The notes under the pieces are model-generated. The model had not been told where the DNA came from. It ran no database searches and was given only the letters and a program-made list of their open reading frames with translations. A stretch of 64,000 nt of DNA from Biscogniauxia marginata. Its lineage: Eukaryota > Ascomycota > Sordariomycetes > Xylariales > Xylariaceae. Shown here one piece after another: positions 46,763-58,204 of the stretch. Positions within the stretch are counted from its first letter, which is position 1. Each line of letters starts with the position of its first letter. The stretch spans positions 1-64,000 of the forward strand of contig MU404059.1 of NCBI GenBank assembly GCA_022695795.1, given 5' to 3'. The translations under genes and the position numbers were made by a program.

Positions 46763-47841
46763 ATGCCGGGCAACATGTTGGCTATCACAGAGCACGCTCA
46801 CAATACGCACCATGACCTGACCCTGTCTGTCCTGGGCTGCGGTAAGCTGCGTTGGCTTGTGGGAAGTTCTCTGTTCACCGGGCTGACTCTGCTATCTATC
46901 TAGGTACCATGGGTATCGCAATCCTCAGCGGGATCCTGATCTCCCTGCAGGAGATGTCTGCCCCACGACCCCTCCAGACCCCCTCCGCTTCGGGTCGCTC
47001 GACACCCCACGACGAGGTCCCTACGCGCCTCCCGTCCAAGTTTATCGCCTGTGTGCGACGACCCGAATCTGCCAAGCGGGTGAAGCAAGCCCTGTGGGAA
47101 CACAGCTCGGCCGTCAAGGTCGTACAGAACGAGAATGTCTCGGCCGTCATGAAGTCCGAGGTCATCCTGCTAGCTTGCAAGCCGTACATGGTTGAGGACC
47201 TGCTCAGCGAGCCCGGCATGTCCAAGGCTCTCCATGGCAAGCTCCTCATCAGCATCTGCGCTGGCATCTCCGTGCCCCAGATCGAGAAAATATTACACGG
47301 TGCGGTACCCGAAAAGGACCCAGAGGTCGACGGACGCTGCAGGATCGTGCGTGCCATGCCGAACACGACTAGCATAATCAGAGAGAGCATGACCATCGTT
47401 GCGAACAGCACCCCACCGCTACCACCCCATGTGTCGACACTCGTGACCTGGATATTCAAGCGCATCGGCGATGTCGTATACCTACCTCCTTCGACTATGG
47501 ATGCCTCGACGGCGCTCTGTGGTTCCGGCCCAGCTTTCTTTGCGCTCGTTCTCGAAGCTGCTATTGATGGCGCCGTAGCCATGGGATTACCCCGAGCGGA
47601 AGCGCAGCGGATGGCTGCACAGACGATGAGGGGCACCGCCGGACTGGTGCTCAGCGGAGAGCATCCTGCTCTGCTCCGAGACAAGGTTAGTACTCCGGGT
47701 GGCTGCACAATCGGTGGCCTCCTAGTGCTTGAGGAAGGTGGTGTGCGAGGCGCTGTTTCTAGGGCAGTGAGAGAGGCTACTGTTGTCGCAAGTCAGCTTG
47801 GAAAAGGCGTTCAGGGGGTAAACGGGACAAGACATCCTTGA
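46763..47841 (+). CDS. PRO3: Pyrroline-5-carboxylate reductase
   Basis: Two exons, 46763-46841 and 46904-47841, for a total of 338 aa. The enzyme reduces delta-1-pyrroline-5-carboxylate to L-proline with NAD(P)H, the last step of proline biosynthesis. The Rossmann motif LSVLGCGTMGIAILSGI spans the exon junction, which supports the splice. Further markers are ILLACKP, KLLISICAGIS, the VRAMPNTTS loop, ALCGSGPAFFALVLEAAIDGAVAMGLPR and the family signature around TPGGCTIGGLLVLEEGGVRG. An insertion of about 25 polar residues after the first helix (around residues 42-70) is tolerated in fungal homologues. The intron is 62 nt with a GTAAGC donor, CTGAC branch and CTAG acceptor. MPGNMLAI is the first ATG in frame. 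The gene is convergent with HAT1. Confidence 0.95.
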
Positions 47842-48195
47842 GTTGATGAGGAATTATAAAAAGGGGGAAATGAAATCTATGCATCGTGGTCGGAGTAGAG
47901 CGTGATATCACATATAATAGACAAGATTAAAGAGCGGTTTTTACAGCGAGTCGTCATAGTACATGGCTGGAAATTTATATTTATACATCTACATCAGATC
48001 GCATTTCCCTAGTGCACATTCACCACATCATACGAGCCATGACCTGATATCAGCTCACGTTCCTAGTAGTATGAGCAGACTCCTCCAAGCTTATATGGAG
48101 TTGCTTACTTTGGGTATCATTAGAGCCACGGAATTTCTCAGACCGAGGCAGAACTTGCTGCGACGAGGGAAGAACCGTTTATGTTCGAAGCTATT
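47842..48195. other. Convergent spacer between P5CR and HAT1
   Basis: A 354-bp stretch of 3' flanks, AT-rich, with nothing recognisable. Confidence 0.5.
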
Positions 48196-49832
48196 TTATG
48201 CATCCTCGACGCGCGCCTTCTTACTCGAGGGGCTCTCCTCATGAGCGTCGCCATTGAGCTTTCTCTTGCCATTGATAACAAGAACAGTCTTGGGCTCCAA
48301 TCGCTCGAGAATTCTGGCATATTCCCACTCGACGTTGGCTACCGTCTCATTCAGCTTGAGGATCCGCTCGGTAATCTCGAATTCACCAAGGATAGTGACG
48401 TTTCGACGATAGATACGCTGCTTCAGCAGCAATCGCCAAAGTGTATAGACCTGCTTGTCACGTGGCGATGCTTTGGGCTTTTTGAATTCTTCATCCGACC
48501 GATGTCGCACAGAGTCTGGAAGCTTGGACATGAGATGCATTTCGACCAGCCGCCAGAATTGTCTCGGTGCAATCTTGGTCCTGATTCTCAGAGCCTCAAG
48601 TGCGACTATATCGACAATCCCGCTCGCCGACGAGCCGGCCGTCTTAGAGGGAGAAATCTGCGTGTTGTTGTGAAGTATGCCGCCCTTCTCGGGTATCGAA
48701 ACCCCGCTGTTGATTTCCAGCGCAGCAAACTCTGCTACGTTCTTTCGAAGATATTTCATATCGCAGATGTCTCGGAGCAGATCGAAATCCTCGTTAGGAT
48801 CTTCAACGGTGACCTCGTTCGTAGACGCGTCGTTCATGTGAAGCTCAAAGATGGTGTTGTAGAGAAACGAGCCAATGCCCTGTCCTTGAAAAGGGGGGAG
48901 GATGACGAATTGGGATATTCTCGCGCGCTTGGGCATGTTCTTAACAGGCATAGTTCCTTCGGGGAGCTCCCAGGAGTCACTGGTATTAACTTGGGTATTT
49001 GCATTGTCTTTGCTAGGGCTGACGGGGGGCGTCGGCTGCTGGTAGTGCCAGAAGTCGTAGACCGTGGAGAATCCTTGGAAAGTATACTGGTGTTTGCCCG
49101 CTGCCTCGGGGTTCGTCTGTTTTCTGTAGACGAAGAAGACGGACCACCTAGCGAGAGAATATTCCGGTTCGTCCTTCCCTTCAGCGTCCTCGCCGATGTA
49201 GGATCCACCTTCAATAAAAAGTAGTACCGCAATTTGAATGCGCTTCACCAATTGCTTCACAGCCGGGTCAGCCAGAGTCCCCTGCCAAACCTCGTAGATG
49301 TCCCCATTCTTCTCAGTTGTTTTAATAAGGGTCCCGGGAGGTGTCCATGTATCGGGGATATGCTTGAGGGCTAATTCGTATTCCTGTCGGCTCTGAAATG
49401 CGACTGTGACTAGTTAGAATATGAAAGGGACACTATGAGAGAAAGCGGACAGACCTCCGGGCAGGAACTCCTTCATGGTGGTTTTGACATCGAGTGACTC
49501 AACATCGCCAACCGCAGTAAACTTCCTTGAGGAGACCACAGACAGATTGGGTCGCAAGTCTCTAGCGTCATACTGAAGATTGACCTTCAACCCTTTGTAC
49601 CCGAATATGCGCTCGTCTTGGCCGAAAATGGCATATGTGAACTTGGGGTTAAAGGATTCGATCTTCTCAAGTCCAGATGGCGTAGGTCGCACGAGAGATA
49701 GAGTGAGCGCCTCGTTGGCATTTACCGTCCCTAGTATGAAGAGAGATATTAGTAGGGTTTCTGCGGGCAAAGCGTTGTGCGGAAGAGATGGTAAGATGGT
49801 AGGATGGTAGGTCGCATACACTCATCCTCCAT
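48196..49832 (-). CDS. HAT1: Histone acetyltransferase type B catalytic subunit (Hat1)
   Basis: Exons 49820-49832, 49455-49730 and 48196-49409, totalling 500 aa. Hat1 acetylates newly made histone H4 on Lys5 and Lys12 before deposition, together with Hat2. The N-terminal domain has FNPKFTYAIFGQDERIFGYKGLKVNL and the TWTPPGTLI and YEVWQG segments. The GNAT core has FSTVYDFWHY and RISQFVILPPFQGQGIGSFLY, where QGQGIG is the acetyl-CoA loop. The tail ends in a Lys-rich stretch (SSKKARVEDA), a probable nuclear signal. The first coding exon is only 13 nt (Met-Glu-Asp-Glu plus one base). It was chosen because it restores the family's short acidic start followed by Trp-Thr. Intron 2 (45 nt) has its TCTAAC branch immediately before the acceptor. 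The gene is divergent from the ZIP transporter gene. Confidence 0.93.
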
Positions 49833-50544
49833 GATGGCGGGTAATGTTTCCAGGTGACTGATGCCCGGCAGGTTTGTTGATAAGAAGTGGGATTTGGTAG
49901 TGTCTCTATGCCAGAGCAATCGGGTGTTGAGATGTCACGCTGCAGCTTGCTGTATACTTAGGTATCTCGTCGCATCGGGGTTTCGCATGCAATTAACGCG
50001 CTGAGAGATGCGAATCGCGTTGAGATGGTGATGGCGCGTTTGGGTTTAAAGGTGGAGCGACGCACAGTACGTAAAGTGGGAGGACCCTTACCACATGCAC
50101 TGCTGGATTGTTCCACTTGAAAACTTTAGTGTATGCTGGGTACGTACCTAATGGTGCTGGTTCAGGAGGTTCAATCGGCAGTGACGTGCGCTGATCCTGC
50201 TGAAGGGCAGGCAGTCGACAGGGGTCGTAATGTTAGTGCTAACATAACCGGTTAGTGGTGGATTCTTTCCTGCTGCAAGGCCGCTCGCTGCCGATGCGAT
50301 TTTGAGATTTGAGGCTACAGTCGCCAAAAAATGTGTCCGACCTCGTTCGACTCTTTCTCATCGTTGACCTCTCTCAATTCGTTGCTATTCTGATTGATCT
50401 AGCATAGCGTGCTGATTAGATTCCGAGTACGTTTCGGCACGGCCAGCTAGCCGTTACTGTTTAATATAAATACATAATCTACCAATGAATCGGTAACGAG
50501 CAGTATCGTCGTCGAGCGCTCTCTTTCCAACCACTCTAGCCACG
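49833..50544. promoter_or_regulatory. Divergent HAT1 / ZIP transporter promoter
   Basis: The 712-bp spacer between head-to-head genes. No element is claimed; the role is inferred from arrangement. Confidence 0.45.
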
Positions 50545-51940
50545 ATGGCTGGCGCAGGCCTCTTTCTCCTACTGGCCTTGACGGTATGTCGCAAGTCTAC
50601 AATCTACCCGATCAACTTATCGCTAGCAGACACTGACAGTTTGTGCGATCGCATAGGCCGTGATGGCGTTAACGTGCGTAATTTAGACTTCTGCAGATAA
50701 CCACCCCTTAGCAATCATGAGACTAACAACCGCAGCTCGTTCCTCGCCGGCGCATTACCCCTCTCGATGTCCTTGTCGCAATCCCAACTGAGGTTAATAT
50801 CTAGCATCGGCATAGGTATACTAGTTGGCACATCGTTGGTTGTTATAATACCAGAAGGGATCGAGGCAATATCCGAGGCGTCGATTTCGGCCCATTCACA
50901 GAACACAAGAAGCCTACACAATGGGAAACCTGCCGTTGCCGTGCGTTGGGCAGAAGGATCGGCAATAGGTGTTCGAAGCGATGCGGATTGGCCGGGAGTG
51001 TCCAAACGAGAAAACGAACCGATAATACCTACTGAGCGGGATACTGTAGATATTGCTCTTGACAGTAGGAATCCCGCAGAAGAGTCAGAGGCCACGGGGG
51101 CCGGGTCAGCCCCAGATACGGGAAGTCAACATACTGAACAAGAGTTACCAACTTTATATATTGGCCTGTCTCTGATCCTTGGGTTTATTCTTATGTTTCT
51201 GATCGATCGACTTCCTCGCCATGCGTCCGACAACTTCCAGCCACCACCACCGCCGAGACATATCAGCTTGAGCAACCTGGGAGCATCGGCCTTATCGGGC
51301 GATGAGGATGAATCAGAGGGCTTCCTAGGATCACTCACGCCTACACCAAAGCAGTCAAGGAGTCTCGCGACCACAACGGGACTGGTGATCCACGCCGCAG
51401 CAGATGGTATTGCGATGGGGGCCTCGGCAACTTCGTCAGACACCAAGCTAGGCTTTATTGTATTCATTGCTATCATGGTACACAAGGCCCCCGCCGCCTT
51501 TGGGCTCACCTCGATTCTATTGAAACAGGGGCTTTCGAAGCGTGCGGCTCGAGGCCACCTGATCGTATTCAGCCTGGCGTCTCCATTTGGAGCTTGGTTA
51601 ACATTTATCCTTGTCAGCTTCCTCGGTGGGGGAGGTGAAAGTCGACTAAACCAGTGGTGGACAGGAATGCTTTTATTGTTTTCAGCAGGAACCTTTCTGT
51701 GAGTCTGTCAGTATCGGGCACCCATCATACGTTACTAACAGGCCCAGGTACGTTGCCATGCATGCGATGCAGGAGAGCGACATGCCATCGAGCCACGACG
51801 TCGGATTAGGGGCAAATGGTTATGCGGACGGTACTAGCATTGCTCAACGCAAGCATGCTCATCCACAAATGAGAGAAACTCTCGCTACAATAATCGGCAT
51901 GCTTTTCCCTCTCTTGACGCAATTCGGCCATCATCATTGA
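50545..51940 (+). CDS. ZIP-family metal transporter (ZIP9/Atx2-like)
   Basis: Exons 50545-50583, 50658-50674, 50736-51698 and 51748-51940, giving 403 aa. ZIP proteins move zinc, manganese or other divalent metals toward the cytosol; ZIP9 and yeast Atx2 act at the Golgi. A hydrophobic N-terminal helix (GAGLFLLLALTAVMALTSF) spans the first three exons, followed by ISSIGIGILVGTSLVVIIPEG. A long polar loop lies at about residues 75-150. The metal-site helix HAAADGIAMGAS and the adjacent HKAPAAFGL are the hallmark residues. The last helices include GMLLLFSAGTFLYVAMHAM, and the protein ends in HHH. The second exon is a 17-nt microexon, required to keep the frame. All four splice junctions have standard GT/AG borders. 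The subfamily assignment is by pattern and is less sure than the ZIP call. Confidence 0.9.
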
Positions 51941-52635
51941 TGAACGGAAGGCGGAACCGTGTTTACTCGGCCTCGGCAGAATTATATGAAGGAGAATTGA
52001 CGTTCAAACTATACATGGCCGGGGATCGGGGGATCGAAAATAAAACCCAGTGGTTTTTGGCAAGTGTTTACCAGCTTGTCGGAACCCTGTATCTGTATTA
52101 CATTTGACGAATGTGTTTATGGTTGTGCTCAACCCGGTCAGGCTGGCACAGGTAAGGATAAGGTGTTTTGCTAGACGCATAATATACCCTGGAGATGTAA
52201 ATGATGGAAGCAAACCCCTACATGGTATGTCGGTAGCAGGATAAGTATCTCGGAGTGGTTTTAATAAAATAGGGGTAGCGGGTTAAAAATTAGTTAAGGT
52301 AGTCAGTCTGGAAAGACTTAGACGGGAGGAAATGCTGGGAAATCAACAACCACGGAGTCCTGGATAAAGTTGCAATCTGATTGCACTACGCGTTATTAAT
52401 GCTGCGAGAAGTCAACTACCTAAGTACCTGCATTTGAGCACGACATGAGACAAAGTCGAGAGATATCGCAAGGTACCACATTCGGTAACAAACAAAGGGG
52501 TTATTTGGAAAGGGACGCTGGCTCGTGCCAGGTGGTCAGTGGGTGTAGAACCGATTTGTTGAAGCCGGATACATACCTAATAAACAAAACCTACAACAAG
52601 TCTTGATCGAAGTTACACACGTATGCTAAGCATAA

Positions 52636-52671
52636 CTACCTACCTCTTCTCTTAGGAGATTAGGTAGGTAG
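52636..52671. repeat. Inverted repeat of TAGGTAGG simple-sequence units
   Basis: CTACCTACCT at 52636-52645 is the exact reverse complement of AGGTAGGTAG at 52662-52671, separated by 16 bases, so a 10-bp stem can form. The same unit recurs elsewhere in the window as a simple repeat. Confidence 0.8.
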
Positions 52672-53665
52672 AAAGCATCAGGTACCTATATTCAGGCGCC
52701 GCATGTACATACGTAAAGTGCCTACATGTGAGGTATGGGTAAATTGAGTCTCGACAGCAGCTCGTATGCTAGTCTTTACCCCTTACTGCATTGATGCACC
52801 CACTATACACGTGGACAAGCTCAGGTTCCACTGGAACCAGAGGAATAGAGAGATTGATATGCCTCTAGTGTGGAAACTAAGACATCTGGCACTTTGCTGG
52901 CGTGACGTGGCTTGGGCTCATGTTTCAAATGTAGAAGGCAGGAAGCATTTTCTAAACAGACGTCGATACAGGCGAGAGCATCTGACAATGCTATTTAGGT
53001 ACCTCCTACCTGGAAAAGGCAGCTAAACCTTCTTTTCAGATGACTTAGGTCTTGATTGAAGCCCGTAGGTTCATTAAGTGGCGGCTAGCCAAGTGGGGCA
53101 TGCGGAAACAGCCCGCCTTCCACAGCTGGAAGGGGTCAGAAACCAATAAAAATCCGATAAATCCACACTCGGGAATCCAAAAGCGGATAACAAGGTACGG
53201 ATGGTACGGGTTACCCGAACACACACACTTCTCTTTCTCCCACGCACACACCCTGACACCTACATAACGCACTGTAGAGACGGTAACACCCCAACTTGCT
53301 GTCACGGGCTGCCAACAAGCCTCGAACATCATGTGCCTCTTGCAGCCGCCCATCATGTCTGTTCGAAGATCGCCGTTGGGGACAGCCTCGCATACACAGA
53401 TGATATGTAGGTACCTACCAAACACACACGACTCCGAATCCGGGGAAACCGGGCGAACACGCACTTGAAGTCAAGTCGGTGGAGTCTGCGTAGGTATATG
53501 ATCACAGTATACAAAACCCAACTGTTTCATAAAAAGGAGAGACAAGGCGTGTTTAAAGTAACAATAGTACAAGCTGCAAGGTGGCTAGCTATATTCCGTC
53601 ACGTCTCAGTTACAGTATTCTGTTTTCTCTCCCTTGGCCTTGATTTGCGTGCAAGGGATTCGGTC

Positions 53666-53684
53666 TTTTTTTTTTTTTTTTTTT
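53666..53684 (+). repeat. Homopolymer run of 19 T
   Basis: A T run followed directly by CAGAGG. It resembles an extreme polypyrimidine tract plus acceptor, but no exon is evident on either side. Confidence 0.9.
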
Positions 53685-54569
53685 CAGAGGCACAAGCACA
53701 AGTCTGAAGGCTGCAGAAGGGGCTTGCATTCTACTCCACGGAAATTGTATGCAATGCACCACGCTCCCATTCCCTCTACACAGTTACCGTCGAGGTGCAC
53801 AGAAGAACGTCGTACCTTGCCTATAACACAAGACGGATATCATTAATGACGATACTTTAAATTTAGATATTTAGCTGCTTACAGGTCGTACTGACGAGGT
53901 ACATAGGAGTAGGTAGACGAAAGACACAATAGGGGACAGTGTCTGCACCGTGCGAGACTATACTGCACTTTCCCCCAACGTAGGGGAAAAAGTCTACGGG
54001 GAGGGATCGTTCCTGCTCATCTCAGACCAGACCAGCCCAGCCCTGGGTCCCCATTCTTCCCGAATCGAACGAACGAACATCCGTCGCCCATCAATTCCCT
54101 TCCTCATCATCCAGCTTCAACAACAAGACCAGCCAACCCCATCTTCCCCATTCTCTCTTCTGCTCTCGCCTTCGCGTCGGCTTGCACGATATCTTGTTGT
54201 CCAGTTTTCCCACGGCGCGTCTTCGACTACAACCGACTGGACACGACATACTTGACCTTGGGACAATGTCAAAGTTGGCAATGCCTTGAAGAACTGGCCT
54301 TTGCGATCCATCACTTTTTTCCCGCTGCTCGGTCATTCCTTGCCGCCGCCGCCTCCCCCAGCGATTCCACCTCCAACCTCTTCTCTCTCTTTTCTTGTTC
54401 AACCTTTCCACAAGCTCGACGTCGGTTCCTCCCGCAAGACATTTAATCTATCAATCGTAATCTCCAGGACGCTGTTTCATTGATCACGTTGCATCTCGCC
54501 GCCCGAATTACACAAGATCGTTCTTGTACTCGGCCCAGATAACCACGCCAGGGTATGGAACGACTCCTA

Positions 54570-54618
54570 CACACATACATACACCCACACATACACCCAC
54601 ACATACACCCGCACACAC
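54570..54618 (+). repeat. ACACCCACACAT minisatellite
   Basis: About four degenerate 12-bp units of CA-rich sequence in the probable leader of the F-box/WD40 gene. Such tracts are often length-variable between isolates; that last point is general knowledge, not seen here. Confidence 0.8.
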
Positions 54619-54900
54619 GCCAGCCTTCGCCCAGCACTTGCCCAGCATCCCTCGTATTGCAATCACGTATTTTGGTCTATTCCATCCTCCTCCAGTCATG
54701 ACGCGTGTGTATTCAGTTTATCTACGCTCAAGTGTAGCCTCCTATTACGTTGCTTCGAAAGAAACTACCAGTTTCATATCATCTCCTCTTCATCACTGAT
54801 ATTCGCCTAGATCCAGTTGGACGATCCTGCTTCTGTGACCGACCGATCTGAACCCGACAGCCCCTGACCACTCTGGCCGGCAGATCTGACTGCACATTGT

Positions 54901-57144
54901 ATGAACCATTGTACGAAAAGAAACACGGCAATTGCAGATATGGCCGGTTATAGTCGACCACTCAGCTTTTCGGAGAGGAGGGGTAGTGCAATGAACTGTG
55001 GCGAAGAGTTGACACTAGACACCACGAGTAATGGTCCTGTCATTGTGAATCAGAGAATGGACAAGATGGCCCAGCCGCGGCCGAGAGGCCCTCCTACGCC
55101 TAGCATGAGCACGCCCGCGCCCGATTTCGACCAGCAACTGACTGGCTCCCCCCCACCTCCTCCTACGCCAGCTGCCTCTCCCGGCCCGACAAATGCCCAA
55201 CCCGACTGGAGCGACGCGGCTGATGACGAGGATTTCTTTCTCGCCCATGTACGCCAGCACTTTAAGAACTGCTCGGGCCCCCACAGGAACCGCATACTTG
55301 CCGATCTGTTGAATATGTGCACGACTCAACAGCTTAGCTTCGTGCATCAGTTCGTGAGCCCACTGCTCAAGAAGGATCCCTTCACAAGCTTGCCCGACGA
55401 GCTTTGCTTGAGGATACTCTCCTTCATAGACGATCCTCAAGTCCTTGCGCGAGCTTCGCAGGTGTCCAGGAGATGGCGAGATCTTCTCAGCGATGATGTG
55501 ACATGGAAGAATCTCTGTGTCAAGCACGACTACGGCCGGCGGCTTTCTGAAGTCTCCTACGGTGTCCCAAATTATGCAGCGAGCAGGCCGGGGGTGCTAC
55601 CGATCTCCGATCCCGAGTATGCAAATCATAGCTTCCCCGGAGCTCTTCCAGGCGCTTCTGCGTATCATGCTACATCTCACATTATGGATGACTCCTCGGA
55701 TAGCGCAATTATTGCGCGGCCCAAGCTTCGGTCATATAAGTCGCATTTCAAGCAGAGATATCTTGTCGAATCAGCATGGAGAACGGGCGGACGTAATACT
55801 ACTCGTACTATCACACAGGATGGAAGAGTGGTCACCAGCCTACATTTGACTCCCAAGTATATCGTCGTAGCGCTGGACAATGCCAGAATACATATTTTTG
55901 ACAGAGAAGGCAATGCGCTGCGAACTCTCCAGGGTCATATCATGGGTGTATGGGCTATGGTCCCTTGGGAGGATATTATCGTTAGTGGTGGCTGTGATCG
56001 CGATGTACGAGTTTGGGATATGGCAACAGGGTGAGATATTTTCTTTAGTTGTGCTCCGGTTTTAAAAGCAAACTATCTGGCTAACCTGGGTTGATAGCGC
56101 ATGCTTGCATACTCTGCGCGGGCATACCTCGACCGTACGCTGTCTTAAGATGTCAGATGCGAATACAGCCATTTCTGGCTCTCGAGACACTACGTTACGT
56201 GTCTGGGACATTCGACAAGGCGTTTGTAGGAACGTTCTAGTCGGCCACCAAGCCAGCGTGAGGTGTCTGGAGATCAAAGGAGACATAGTCGTGTCTGGAA
56301 GTTATGACGCAACGGCCAAGATATGGAGTATTTCTGAGGGCAGGTGTCTGCACACTCTTACGGGACATTTTAGTCAGATATACGCCATCGCCTTTGATGG
56401 TCAAAGAGTTGTGACTGGTAGTCTCGACACTAGCGTCCGAGTTTGGGATGCTCACACAGGGTATGTGCTCAGGTACACGGTACAACATGGACAGGATTGC
56501 TTACCAAAGGAACAGGGAACCTATTGCTGTTTTGCAAGGTCACACTTCGCTTGTAGGCCAGCTGCAGTTGCGTGGGAACACTCTAGTGACAGGCGGGTCC
56601 GATGGGTCTGTCCGAGTCTGGTCTCTTGAGAAAATGTGCCCTATTCATCGGCTTGCTGCGCATGATAACAGCGTGACCAGTCTCCAATTCGACGATACAC
56701 GAGTAGTGAGTGGGGGCAGTGATGGTAGAGTCAAGGTCTGGGACGTCAAAACTGGGCATCTCGTACGAGAGCTTATTACTGCCGAGTCTGTGTGGAGGGT
56801 GGTTTTTGAGGACGAGAAGTGTGTCGCTGTCGCTAATAGGGGAAGCCGAGTGATGATGGAGGTAAGTCTCTCGCCCCAAAAACACTACGATTCGCTAACT
56901 CAGCTAGGTATGGTCGTTTTCGCCTCCGGAGGATGCGTACTGCGAGCGGCCGGTCTCCTTGCCCCAGAGATTGGCGGAACCATCTCCAACTCGTCCTTTA
57001 ACCGCTGATTTCCGACGGACCGCCTTGGGCCTTGCTAATCCCAGCTCCGAGGAGGATCCAAGCAGCCAAGACGTCGACATGAGAGATGCTGGCCCGTCTA
57101 CTGCCCCTCTTGCTGGAAATACAACATTCTTCCATGATGACTAA
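54901..57144 (+). CDS. F-box/WD40 SCF substrate receptor (Cdc4/Fbw7-like)
   Basis: Exons 54901-56030, 56098-56460, 56516-56861 and 56908-57144, for a total of 691 aa. The product is the substrate-recognition subunit of an SCF ubiquitin ligase. Pro-rich N-terminal residues 55-100 are followed by an amphipathic dimerisation-like segment (FFLAHVRQHFKNC). The F-box (161-207) starts FTSLPDELCLRILSFIDD and ends WRDLLSDDVTWKNLC. From about residue 310 a WD40 propeller of seven or eight blades follows, with repeats such as GHTSTVRCL, SGSRDTTLRVWDI and SGGSDGRVKVWDVKTGHL. The tail (AYCERP onward) is disordered and acidic. All introns are 46-67 nt with clear branch sites. An ATG 39 nt downstream (MAGYSRPLSF) is an alternative start. 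The overall pattern matches the filamentous-fungal family that includes FWD-1-type regulators; the precise orthologue is not decided. Confidence 0.93.
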
Positions 57145-58204
57145 ATCCCTTGCCATATTCTAACGGGAGGCTTTGAACAAGTTCAGTCATATCACTCTGT
57201 TGCTTAACGTAGGAACACCACTCCACTGTAGGGTTATTGCATCATTGGTCTATTGAAATATAGCGCTGGACAGTTTCTAGCGTATAGCATGGTTGGCGTT
57301 AAAACATGGTTATAAGCATTAGGGGAAGCTGGAGAGCAAGGATCACAATTATTTTGAGGATTTCGGGTTATGGAGATTATGGAAGGGAAGAGATAGGCAC
57401 ACCGTATACACTTAGGCCGTAATTTTCGGTCATTAGACAGAAACCTATGCGTATATGCTGCAACAGCTTGATGATAGCATCTGACTCAACGACAGACCGT
57501 CAATGCCAAACATGTATAATGCAACAAATTACGCGAGATTGGAGCTTTTTGGGCCTTGTATGTGCGTGCTGGGAAATTTTAATGCTATGAGATCCTAGAA
57601 CATTGAACCAATCCGGTGTTACTGTTATCAGGTTGTTAATAAACAGCACCTCGGGTAAAATAGATGCTGTCCTAGGACGGGAGGCAAGTGGTGTATGATA
57701 AGAAGAGGTCTATAGGAAGTCTACAAAATCTAACGACCACTTTAATTCATGTCATTGCCTAAGACTAGTGCATACAACAGGTCATACTAAGAATGGGCTA
57801 TGACTAGACGGGGTTTTAGTTATATTCGATTGCCTCTTATTCTATGTTAAGGTGTTTTGTTCCGGGCTTCTTGGTCGATAAGTATAACGGGATCAGGGCC
57901 AACGGACATCGACGTCGGAGGGCTATAGTTGCGCCGATAGTAGGTAAGGTATTTTGAACATGGGAGTTGTGTTAGATAGTAGCTAGGAAATAAGTCTTCT
58001 TCGCCGAGGATAGCTGTGCCAACATCATACATACCTATCAGTGCCCAAGAAAATATCCGCACCATGCCGCCATTTTAAACCGTGAACTCCTGTCCTATAA
58101 CATATTGTACGTAAATGTCACAAATAGGTTGGCAAGCCGATCCCTCAGATATACCCTTTCCCCCCCCTCCCCCCCCCCTTTTTTTTTCCACCTTTGCCCA
58201 TACT
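57145..58204. other. Convergent intergenic region, no gene seen
   Basis: About 1.06 kb of 3' flanks of the F-box/WD40 gene and the leftward TPR gene. A C/T homopolymer-rich stretch lies at 58157-58190. No coding region was recognised. Confidence 0.5.

Larger units (their letters stand above)
51941..54900. other. Long gene-free region and probable leader of the F-box gene
   Basis: Almost 3 kb without a supportable coding region. It contains an inverted repeat of TAGGTAGG units (52636-52671), a run of 19 T (53666-53684), C/T-rich stretches from about 54050 and an ACACCCACACAT minisatellite (about 54570-54618). The CT-rich right half looks like a long 5' leader of the F-box/WD40 gene. Open frames such as 52766-53026 have no recognisable content. 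Confidence 0.5.

Noticed and set aside
47192..47377. Short frames inside the P5CR gene
   Set aside because: Out-of-frame shadows of a clearly conserved protein.
52766..53026. An 86-codon frame with some charged content
   Set aside because: No homologous pattern, no neighbours in frame, and it sits in a simple-repeat-rich spacer.
53666..53690. T19 followed by CAG as a possible splice acceptor
   Set aside because: No open exon or donor partner was found on either side.
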